Assembly: GCA_030040815.1 (NCBI GenBank)
Contig: JASHSZ010000196.1
Span: 1 to 6,927, forward strand
Direction of reading: 5' to 3'
DNA length: 6,927 nt
DNA from: Streptosporangiaceae bacterium
GTDB lineage: Bacteria; Actinomycetota; Actinomycetes; Streptosporangiales; Streptosporangiaceae
A program made the position numbers and the translations under genes. This document shows, piece after piece, positions 1 to 5,935 of the stretch. Position 1 is the first letter of the stretch, and each line of letters opens with the position of its first letter. Under the pieces are notes generated by a model. It had not been told where the DNA came from, searched no databases, and worked only from the letters and a program-made list of their open reading frames with translations.

Positions 1-129
1 GGCCGCCGCCGCGCGCAGGTCGGCCCCGGTCGGCTGGGCAACGGCGGGACCGGCGTGCCGGCCGCGGCTGCCGCGAACCGGCGCGGCCGGGGATGCTGCT
101 GGCTCGGGTACGGCCGGGCTCGCGGTCAT
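1..129 (-). CDS. N-terminal fragment of the second ABC permease (DppC-type by position), cut by the left edge
   Basis: The minus strand reads an open frame of 43 codons from an ATG at 129-127 to the window edge with no stop. The ATG overlaps the TGA of the preceding permease gene (ATGA at 129-126), so the two are probably translationally coupled. The visible residues (starting MTASPAVPEPAA) are rich in Ala, Pro, Gly and Arg and contain no membrane segment. DppC/OppC-type permeases often begin with such a variable cytoplasmic tail before the first helix. In Opp/Dpp operons the usual order is binding protein, DppB, DppC and then ATPases, so this is most likely the DppC partner. Nothing in the visible residues proves the family; the call rests on position, coupling and the open frame. 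Confidence 0.6.
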   Translation of the reverse strand, partial: MTASPAVPEPAASPAAPVRGSRGRHAGPAVAQPTGADLRAAAA

Positions 130-1040
130 CGCTGCGCGTACCTCACCCGCGGGTCGAGCAGGGCGTAGCCGATGTCTGCGAGCAGCGAGCCGACCGCCGC
201 GGCGACGCCGATGACGAGGGTGAAGCCCAGCGTTACCGGGGCGTCCTGGCGGAGCGCGGCCTGCCAGATCTGCCAGCCCATGCCCGGAATGTTGAACAGG
301 CTCTCTACCAGCACCGCGCCGCCGACGATCTGCGGCAGGCTGAGGCCGAGCAGCGTTACGACCGGCACCAGCGAGTTGCGCAGCACATGTGTCAGCAGCA
401 CCCGCCGCTCGCCGGCGCCCCTGGCCCGGGCCGCCTCCACGTACTCCTGGGCCAGGCTGTCCAGCGCGGAGGAGCGCATGTACCGGGCGAATATGGCCAC
501 AGTCACCACGGTCAGCGTGAACACCGGCAGTGTGAGTGCGCGCAGGTCGGTGGCGAAGCCGACGATGCCCAGCGCCAGCGGGCCCTCAGGTGCGAACCAG
601 TGCAGATCGACCGCGAGGAAGAGCAGCAGCACCGCCCCGAGCACGAAGGTGGGTGTCCCGTAGCACAGATACGTGACGATGCGCAGCGCTCGGTCGGTGG
701 CGGTATTGCGGCGAACTGCCTGGACGAGCCCGATCGGCACCGCGACCAGCAGCGCGATTAGCGTCGAGACACCGGTGAGCACCACGGTCCGCGGCAGGCT
801 CGCGGCCAGCAGCGTGCCCACGCTGACATTGAGCCGGGTGGAGAAGCCGAGGTTGCCGCGCAGCACCCGACCGAGCCAGGTCAGGTATCCGAGCAGGAAC
901 GGCTGGTGCGCCCCGCCCGTGCCGAGCACGGCGCTCAGGGTGGCGCCCGGCGCGAGGCTGAGCAGCCCGAACACGATCAGCGTCACGAGCACCACGACCG
1001 CGACAGCCTGCAGCACCCGGCGGGCCAGGTAGGCCGTCAC
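126..1040 (-). CDS. DppB/OppB-type peptide ABC transporter permease
   Basis: This is an inner-membrane permease of 304 residues, normal for the DppB class of binding-protein-dependent transporters (BPD_transp_1 family). Six hydrophobic stretches are visible, at roughly residues 9-29, 84-108, 122-147, 157-185, 224-250 and 270-296. The cytoplasmic EAA loop that docks the ATPase lies at about 200-222 (EYVEAARARGAGERRVLL, then HVLRNS). Other DppB hallmarks are WLGRVLRGNLG at 55-64, LFNIPGMGW at 248-256 and the C-terminal LLDPRVRY. The start is GTG at 1040-1038. No clear Shine-Dalgarno precedes it, but the MTAYLARRVLQ opening is typical of the family. It lies 58 nt after the binding-protein gene and overlaps the next permease by ATGA. 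Peptide is the usual substrate, but nickel, sugar and other ligands occur in this class, so the substrate is not fixed. Confidence 0.93.
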   Translation of the reverse strand: MTAYLARRVLQAVAVVVLVTLIVFGLLSLAPGATLSAVLGTGGAHQPFLLGYLTWLGRVLRGNLGFSTRLNVSVGTLLAASLPRTVVLTGVSTLIALLVAVPIGLVQAVRRNTATDRALRIVTYLCYGTPTFVLGAVLLLFLAVDLHWFAPEGPLALGIVGFATDLRALTLPVFTLTVVTVAIFARYMRSSALDSLAQEYVEAARARGAGERRVLLTHVLRNSLVPVVTLLGLSLPQIVGGAVLVESLFNIPGMGWQIWQAALRQDAPVTLGFTLVIGVAAAVGSLLADIGYALLDPRVRYAQR

Positions 1041-1062
1041 GAGGCGGGCCTGGCGGTACTAG

Positions 1063-1080
1063 CCCAGGAGCGCCCCTGGG
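1063..1080 (-). promoter_or_regulatory. Perfect 6-bp hairpin between the binding-protein and permease genes
   Basis: CCCAGG (1063-1068) and CCTGGG (1075-1080) form a perfect GC-rich stem around a 6-nt loop. The hairpin lies in the 58-nt gap after the binding-protein stop (1099) and 22 nt before the permease GTG (1040). No T-run follows on the minus strand, so it is not a canonical intrinsic terminator. In many ABC importer operons a hairpin here protects the upstream mRNA or partly attenuates read-through, giving more binding protein than permease. That role is inferred here. Confidence 0.45.
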
Positions 1081-1098
1081 GTTGCTGGCGCGCGCACG

Positions 1099-3021
1099 TC
1101 ACTGCCGGTAGAACCACATTTCCGGAGTGATCATCAGGGCGCTGTTCTGCGGGCCGATGTCCAGGCCCCTGATCGTCTCGATGAGCGACGCGGAGTTTGG
1201 CATGTACACCACGGGCAGCTGCCCGGCCAGGTAGTCCTCCCACCTGTACATCGCAGTATCAAACTGGCCGGGCGTCCTGGCCTGCAGCGTGGCGCCGATC
1301 AGCGAGTTGTTCGTCGGGTCGTTGTAGCCGCCCGCGTTGTTGGATGACCCGTTCAGGAACAGGGTCTCGCCGGTCGGCAGGTAGTCGGGCGAGAAAGTCC
1401 AGCCGCCCCACTCGGCCAGCTGCCAGGAAGTATCAGCGGGGTTGAAAGCGTTCCCGACCACCGTGTTGAACGGCTCCGGAGCGAGGCTGATCTGGATGCC
1501 AACCAGCGAGGCGTTGGACTCCAGTTCCCGTGCTGCCGACTCTATGTAGTCGATCCCGGTCGCGTACTGCAACGTGAAGCTGAGCGTGGCGCCGGCTGGC
1601 ACGCCGGCCCCACACTGGGTCGACCCGCTGCCAGGGCTGTTACAGGCGAGCACGCCGGCACTGTTGAGCACCCAGCCGTGCTGGGTGAGCAGCGCCTTGG
1701 CTCCGGGGATATTGAGCGTCCACGGATCGCCTTCCTTGGCCAGCGTCGGCGACAGGTAGCTGGTGACGGGGTACTCCGAGACCGGCCCGGTGACGATCTT
1801 GCCGTACCCGTGCATCGGGCCCGCGATGACGCCTTCCTGGTCTACCAGTTCCTGGAACGCCTTTCGGAAGTACAGCTGACTGAAGATCGGACCATCGGTG
1901 GGGTTGTTGAAGTTGTACGGGAAGTAGCTGATCTCCCACGGGTAAACCGCCGTCAGCGCGTAATCGGACAGCGTGCTGGGGTTCGGCCCGACGTTCGCGC
2001 CGGGCGGCGGCACCGGTGCGTCCACGGTAGGCAGGTACCCCACGTCGAGGGCCTGGCTGCCGACCGGGTCCTGCAGCACGTTGTACTCGGCCGACTCGGT
2101 GGTGAACGGAACCTCGACGAACTTGGTGATGTGATTCTTGGCCGCCGGGCCTGAGTATTTCGTGTTGAACAGCATCGTCAGGTTGCCCTGGCTGTCCAGG
2201 CTCTGGACCCGCCACGGACCGTCGACCACCTGCCAGAGCGGCGACGTCCCGTAGCTCCCGATGTTGTTCGACTGGTTGTTCAGGTAGTTGTACACGGCGT
2301 CGCAGTCGGCGATGACGTCGACGCAGTTGCTCGGCCCGGCGGCGGTCCGGTCCCAGGCCATCGGCATGGGGGTGATCTGGCTCAGCTCGTTGTTGGTGAA
2401 CCAGGTCTCGGAGAACGGAGTCGAGATGTCCATGGCCACGACGTACTTGCTCACCGCGTGGACGTTCGATACGTCACCGGGCAGGCCGTCTGGAGTCGTG
2501 TTGATCCAGGCGTTCGTCGGGGAGTTCGCCTCTGCGAACATCATGTTCATGAAGAACACGACGTCATCCGCGTCGACCGGCTCGCCGTCGGACCACTTGT
2601 ACGTGGGCTTGAGCGTGATGGTGACCTGGTCACCCTGGTAGGTGGGCGGGTCGGCGAGGCTGAGCTGTGGGTTCATGTACGGGTTGACGCCGGTGCCGAA
2701 CCAGTACAGCGGGCGGTACATCAGGTACTGGAAGTCGTTGATGTTGAAGATGCTGTAATCGACGGACTGGGCGACGGAGACGAACGGGAAGGCGTAGCTC
2801 GCCTTCGTGGTCGGCTCCATCGCGTAGGTGGCGGTGCTGGTACTAGTCTGGCTCGCCGTTGAGCCACTGGCCGTCGACCCGGAAACCGGCCCGCACGCGG
2901 CCACGAGCGCCGCGATCCCGGCGGCGACGCAGCCTGCCGCCACTACCCGACGGCGCCGTGCGTGGCCGTCCGGCGTACCTTTCCGCACCCGGGCCTGCCA
3001 CGCCGCAAGTCCTGCTCGCAT
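1099..3021 (-). CDS. Peptide/nickel-type ABC transporter substrate-binding lipoprotein (SBP_bac_5 family)
   Basis: This is an extracytoplasmic solute-binding protein of 640 residues, at the long end for family 5 binding proteins (usually about 500-600). The N-terminus has an Arg cluster (RRRR, 22-25), a hydrophobic stretch (26-42) and a lipobox LVAAC with the lipidated Cys at 43. A Ser/Thr/Gly-rich tether follows (about 46-65). The family signature KWSDGEPVDADDVVF is at 142-156. The frame ends with TGA at 1101-1099. ATG at 3021 is preferred: upstream is a purine-rich GAGAAGGATGG, about 13 nt away at the AAGGA core. The alternative GTG at 3081 would add 20 residues coded with several codons that are rare here (TCT, GGA, CCA, CGA). 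The Arg cluster gives a weak Tat-like look, but the full SRRxFLK motif is absent. It is the first gene of the leftward importer operon. Substrate is not readable; oligopeptide is the default guess. Confidence 0.92.
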   Translation of the reverse strand: MRAGLAAWQARVRKGTPDGHARRRRVVAAGCVAAGIAALVAACGPVSGSTASGSTASQTSTSTATYAMEPTTKASYAFPFVSVAQSVDYSIFNINDFQYLMYRPLYWFGTGVNPYMNPQLSLADPPTYQGDQVTITLKPTYKWSDGEPVDADDVVFFMNMMFAEANSPTNAWINTTPDGLPGDVSNVHAVSKYVVAMDISTPFSETWFTNNELSQITPMPMAWDRTAAGPSNCVDVIADCDAVYNYLNNQSNNIGSYGTSPLWQVVDGPWRVQSLDSQGNLTMLFNTKYSGPAAKNHITKFVEVPFTTESAEYNVLQDPVGSQALDVGYLPTVDAPVPPPGANVGPNPSTLSDYALTAVYPWEISYFPYNFNNPTDGPIFSQLYFRKAFQELVDQEGVIAGPMHGYGKIVTGPVSEYPVTSYLSPTLAKEGDPWTLNIPGAKALLTQHGWVLNSAGVLACNSPGSGSTQCGAGVPAGATLSFTLQYATGIDYIESAARELESNASLVGIQISLAPEPFNTVVGNAFNPADTSWQLAEWGGWTFSPDYLPTGETLFLNGSSNNAGGYNDPTNNSLIGATLQARTPGQFDTAMYRWEDYLAGQLPVVYMPNSASLIETIRGLDIGPQNSALMITPEMWFYRQ

Positions 3022-3122
3022 GGGGAATCCGCCATCCTTCTCGCGTCGTGGGCACCGGGCGCCCCAGTGTCCCATAGACACCTAAACACGCAACTATGAC
3101 CTATGTGCCACGAATCTGCTCC

Positions 3123-3162
3123 GCACACGCGTACGTGGCGGCCACCGGCCGGCAGCGTGTGC
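3123..3162. repeat. 8-bp perfect inverted repeat with 24-nt spacer and nested palindromes
   Basis: GCACACGC (3123-3130) and GCGTGTGC (3155-3162) are exact reverse complements. The 24-nt interval contains the odd palindrome GTGGC-G-GCCAC (3135-3145) and CCGGCCGG (3145-3152). The element lies about 100 nt upstream of the chosen binding-protein start. It could be a regulator binding site, or a cruciform or RNA stem in a leftward leader. GC-rich DNA produces such repeats by chance fairly often, so the function is open. Confidence 0.35.
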
Positions 3163-3213
3163 AGCCGCAGTCACGCCGCGCCACCGAGCCGACTGCAGCC
3201 AACACCCGCGGCG

Positions 3214-3276
3214 AGCGTCCTGGCCGTCCGCGGCCACCCGGGCAGCGCCCGGCCAGGCATGGCTGACTAGGACGCT
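3214..3276. repeat. 63-nt multi-arm inverted-repeat element
   Basis: The outer arms AGCGTCCT (3214-3221) and AGGACGCT (3269-3276) are perfect 8-bp complements. Inside lie TGGCCG-TCCG-CGGCCA (3221-3236, 6-bp stem, 4-nt loop; its first base is also the last base of the outer arm), CCGGGC-AGC-GCCCGG (3238-3252, 6-bp stem, 3-nt loop) and GCCA-GGCA-TGGC (3252-3263, 4-bp stem). An alternative pairing joins CCTGGCC (3219-3225) to GGCCAGG (3251-3257). Together they could fold as a cloverleaf-like multi-branch structure on either strand. It has no T-loop signature, so it is not a tRNA. It could be part of a leader, an operator cluster, or a chance result of high GC. Confidence 0.35.
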
Positions 3277-3334
3277 ACCGGACTAATGCAGCCTTCGCCG
3301 GGCAGACGGGCGGAAGCGCGGCTCTTTGTCCCGG

Positions 3335-3340
3335 TAGAAT
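3335..3340 (+). promoter_or_regulatory. Candidate -10 element for the rightward operon
   Basis: TAGAAT matches the TATAAT consensus at five of six positions and stands out in this GC-rich stretch. It is 88 nt before the preferred ATG at 3429. No TTGACA-like -35 is seen at the usual distance; the bases 17 nt upstream read GGAAGC. Many actinomycete promoters have a poor -35, so this remains a plausible but unproven promoter. Confidence 0.35.
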
Positions 3341-3359
3341 CCGGCGGAACCCGCCCGGA
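3340..3359. promoter_or_regulatory. Imperfect palindrome just downstream of the candidate -10
   Basis: TCCGGCGG and CCGCCCGGA flank AAC and pair over eight positions with one bulged C. If TAGAAT at 3335 is a true -10, the transcription start would fall inside this palindrome. That is a common place for a repressor site, or for a hairpin at the extreme 5' end of the transcript. The sequence shows only the symmetry; the role is inferred. Confidence 0.25.
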
Positions 3360-3428
3360 CGTCAAGAATCGGGCACCGCGATGGCGAGCCGTGCCATACC
3401 CGGACCCGAGATCTGCGAAGCTAGAGGA

Positions 3429-5174
3429 ATGACCCCGGAAAGCAGTCGCCGCGAGCCGGCCGGAGGCAGGGGTCAGCACGCCGGGCGCGAGGGCGCCCCC
3501 GGATCCCCGCCGGGACGCCCCGGCAGCGGCTCCTGGGCCGCCGAGCCGCCGCCCAACGCGTTGTTTGCCGAGATGCTGCGGGCGGCCAGGGAATTGCTCG
3601 CCGTCCGCAGCCCGCTCGATGCCGAGCTCATGGTCAGCGAACTGCTCGGCACCTGGTGGGGTCAGGCAGGGGGCCGGGGCGGTGCCCGGCGCCGGGCGGA
3701 GGTCGATGCGCTCATCGGCGAGGGCCTGATCAGGTACGCGGCCCGCCAGGCCAGCCCGGCGGCGCTCGCGCTGTTGTCCGGGATCGCATGCCTCGGCAGC
3801 TCTCGGCAAGCCGTGCAGGCCGAGCGCGCTGCGCTCACGCTGATGGACCAGGGGGTGGCCCGTCCGGCATGGGCCGAGCACGTCGGCGCGGTCGAGGCCG
3901 AGGAGTGCTACCTGAACTCAGACGGGTACGGCGATCGCGACGAAGTCGTCTGCCTCTTCAGCTACGCCGGCCACGAGCAGCACGCGCTGGTCGTCGTCGT
4001 GGACTACAACGCTGGCGGCCTCGCCCGCGACGGCTGGGTGACCTCCCAGGTAGCCAAGCTCCTCGACTACTGCCGGGACGCCGGGGGCAGCGGCCCCGCG
4101 GACGCCGGCTCGGTCACCGGCCACGGCCCACGCGGCGGGCGAGCCGACTCCGCCTCCCCGGCCAGCGCATTCCGGCAGGTTGAGGCCGCAGACTCCCGGC
4201 GGATCCTGGCGACGGCGCTCGCCGCGACCGAAATGGCGACCGACCCCGCGGTGAGCGCGTCGTTCCCCTCCTATCACGCCTTCATCCGCGCGAGGGTCCG
4301 GACGCTGCCGCCGACGCGGCCCGCGGCGCGCTCGGCCGGGTCAGGGATGCTGCCGCTGCCGCCGGGCATGGCCGTCGCGGTGCCGGGCAGGCGCCAGCTG
4401 TGGCGCAAGGACCAGCGGGCGGCTCTCGTCGCCGAGTTCCTCGCCTCCGACGACGCCGAAGAGGTGTCCGACCGGCAGGCCGCCAGCCGGTGCGCGGATC
4501 ACATCGTGGACTATGGCTGTGACCGCGACTTCGGCCGGCCGCTACGGGTGAGCCCGGACAAGGCCGAGACGTTCCTGCTGGACTGGCTGCCGCGCAAGGT
4601 CGTCTTGTCGAAGGCCGAGCAGGAGGCGATGCCGCACGTGCTGCTCGCGTGGATCCGCTGGGCCGGGTCCCGGTCCGGCCTCACCGAGACGGCGGTCCGC
4701 GCGACGCTGGATGCCGTCTTCGACGCCATGCGAACGTTCCCGACCGTCTACCGCGACCCGGCGTCCTTCGGCCTCGAGCCCGACATGGTCGACCGGCTGC
4801 TCCCCGACGGTGACCTGGAGGCGCTGGCCCGGCGGCTGTTCGCCGTCCCGCTGCTGCGCGGCAGCTACCGCGGCACCGACCTGTCGACCCTCAAGCCCGG
4901 CCTGCCCGGCGACCGCCGTACGCTGCTCGCCGCCGACCACGACGACGGCAGCCAGCACGCGAGCGCCGAGCACCTAGACCGGCACGTCGCGCTCGCCGAC
5001 CGACTGTGGCGTGGCGATCCGCCCGAGCTCTGGGAGGCCGCACAGCGGCTGCTCGACCTCGACAAAAACCGGCACGAAGTCCTGCATGTGCTCATCGACG
5101 CGATCGCCGCGGCCGGGCCGCGGGAAAGCGACATCGCCGCCGCGCTGGCCGGCCTGCCCGCGCGAGAGCCGTGA
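3429..5174 (+). CDS. Uncharacterised protein, first gene of the pxp operon
   Basis: I do not recognise this family. With ATG at 3429 it has 581 residues. An in-frame ATG at 3381 would add 16 residues, but that stretch contains ATA, AGA, GGA and GCT codons that are rare here and has no ribosome site, whereas AGAGGA directly precedes 3429, though very closely. The N-terminus (1-42) is Gly/Pro/Arg-rich and probably disordered. A compact region follows (about 43-218) with LLGTWWG at 72-78 and a beta-strand-like HALVVVVDYNAGG at 185-197. Two low-complexity linkers lie at about 219-247 and 294-314. A mainly helical C-terminal region (about 320-581) ends with DLDKNRHEVLHVLIDAI, which carries HEVLH (549-553), an HExxH pattern. 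No signal peptide or membrane span is visible, so it is probably cytoplasmic. Its TGA overlaps the pxpA GTG (GTGA, 5171-5174), implying coupled translation. The function is unknown. Confidence 0.85.
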   Translation: MTPESSRREPAGGRGQHAGREGAPGSPPGRPGSGSWAAEPPPNALFAEMLRAARELLAVRSPLDAELMVSELLGTWWGQAGGRGGARRRAEVDALIGEGLIRYAARQASPAALALLSGIACLGSSRQAVQAERAALTLMDQGVARPAWAEHVGAVEAEECYLNSDGYGDRDEVVCLFSYAGHEQHALVVVVDYNAGGLARDGWVTSQVAKLLDYCRDAGGSGPADAGSVTGHGPRGGRADSASPASAFRQVEAADSRRILATALAATEMATDPAVSASFPSYHAFIRARVRTLPPTRPAARSAGSGMLPLPPGMAVAVPGRRQLWRKDQRAALVAEFLASDDAEEVSDRQAASRCADHIVDYGCDRDFGRPLRVSPDKAETFLLDWLPRKVVLSKAEQEAMPHVLLAWIRWAGSRSGLTETAVRATLDAVFDAMRTFPTVYRDPASFGLEPDMVDRLLPDGDLEALARRLFAVPLLRGSYRGTDLSTLKPGLPGDRRTLLAADHDDGSQHASAEHLDRHVALADRLWRGDPPELWEAAQRLLDLDKNRHEVLHVLIDAIAAAGPRESDIAAALAGLPAREP

Positions 5175-5935
5175 CGGCCCGCGTCGTCGACCTCAACGCC
5201 GATCTCGGCGAGAGCTTCGGCGCGTGGCGGCTCGGTGACGACGAGGCCCTGCTCGCGGTCGTGACGAGCGCGAACGTCGCGTGCGGCTTCCACGCCGGGG
5301 ATCCGCTCACGATCCGGCGTGCGTGCGCGGGCGCGGTCGCCCGCGGCGTCGCCATCGGCGCACAGGTCTCGTACCGCGACCTGGCGGGCTTCGGCCGCCG
5401 GGAGATGACGGTACCGCCGGACGAGCTGGAGGCGGAGATCCTCTACCAGATCGCCGCGCTCGATGGCATTGCCAGAGCGGCCGGCGGCCGGGTCAGCTAT
5501 GTCAAGCCGCATGGCGCGCTGTACAACCGTGCCGCCAGGGATCCCGAGCAGGCCGCCGCCGTCGCCGCGGCGGTGGTGAGCTACGACCCCGGACTGCCGC
5601 TGCTCACCCTGCCTGGCTCGGCGACTGAGGCCGCTGCCGCCGAGGTTCGGCTCCGCGCCGTGACCGAGGCGTTCGCCGATCGCGGTTACGCCGACGACGG
5701 CACCCTGGTGCCTAGGGGCCGACCCGGTGCCGTGCTCACCGATCCCGCCGTGGTGGCGGCCCGCGCCGTCGCGATGGTGGCCGACGGCGTCGTGGAGACC
5801 GTCAGCGGCCACCGGGTGGAGCTGACCCCGCAATCGGTCTGCGTGCACGGCGACACGCCGGGCGCAGTGCAGCTCGCCGCGGCAGTCAGGGAGGCGCTGG
5901 CGCTCGCCGGCGTGACGCTCGCGCCCTTCGCGTGA
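5171..5935 (+). CDS. pxpA: 5-oxoprolinase subunit PxpA (LamB/YcsF family)
   Basis: This is the LamB/YcsF-type subunit of the prokaryotic 5-oxoprolinase, which with PxpB and PxpC uses ATP to hydrolyse 5-oxo-L-proline to L-glutamate in the cytoplasm. The product has 254 residues, the usual length. Family motifs are present in order: DLNADLGESFG (7-17), SANVACGFHAGDP (33-45), VKPHGALYN (111-119), DRGYADDGTLVPRG (about 170-183) and CVHGDTPGA (224-232). The start is taken as GTG at 5171 because it places the conserved DLN motif at residue 7. The frame is open further upstream, but that would overlap the preceding gene by more than 160 nt. The GTG overlaps the stop of the preceding gene, and the pxpA TGA (5933-5935) overlaps the next GTG (5932), so all three genes are probably translated in a coupled chain. 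All key motif residues look intact. Confidence 0.95.
   Translation: MTARVVDLNADLGESFGAWRLGDDEALLAVVTSANVACGFHAGDPLTIRRACAGAVARGVAIGAQVSYRDLAGFGRREMTVPPDELEAEILYQIAALDGIARAAGGRVSYVKPHGALYNRAARDPEQAAAVAAAVVSYDPGLPLLTLPGSATEAAAAEVRLRAVTEAFADRGYADDGTLVPRGRPGAVLTDPAVVAARAVAMVADGVVETVSGHRVELTPQSVCVHGDTPGAVQLAAAVREALALAGVTLAPFA

Larger units (their letters stand above)
3022..3428. promoter_or_regulatory. Divergent intergenic region between the importer and 5-oxoprolinase operons
   Basis: About 400 nt separate the two outward-facing operons, and no convincing coding frame fills them. A patch from about 3074 to 3117 is noticeably more AT-rich than its surroundings, as expected for a promoter of the leftward operon. 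I could not find a good -35/-10 pair there; CATAGT on the minus strand, complementary to ACTATG (3093-3098), is only a partial -10 match. A short inverted repeat GTGTC (3067-3071) / GACAC (3077-3081) with a 5-nt spacer sits beside this patch. The remaining space holds the separately listed inverted repeats and the rightward -10-like element. The layout suits shared or mutually influencing promoters. Confidence 0.5.

Noticed and set aside
93..761. Plus-strand frame of 222 codons opposite the permease
   Set aside because: The minus-strand permease has membrane segments and an EAA loop. The plus frame gives a His/Arg/Gln-rich product with no family resemblance.
3214..3276. A tRNA, suggested by the cloverleaf-like arms
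   Set aside because: It is too short, lacks a T-loop sequence such as GTTCGAATC and has no anticodon-type 7-nt loop.
3267..3881. Minus-strand frame of about 204 codons overlapping the start of the unknown gene
   Set aside because: It is antisense to a frame with better codon bias, crosses the divergent promoter region, and its predicted protein is Arg/Gly/Pro-rich with no recognisable motif.
5070..5093. Firm annotation of the unknown protein as a zinc metallopeptidase from HEVLH
   Set aside because: A five-residue pattern occurs by chance, no further metal ligand is evident and the motif is about 30 residues from the C-terminus. It is kept as a hypothesis in the findings only.
4865..5848. 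Minus-strand frame of 327 codons opposite the unknown gene and pxpA
   Set aside because: It is antisense to pxpA, whose motifs are intact, and shows no domain of its own.
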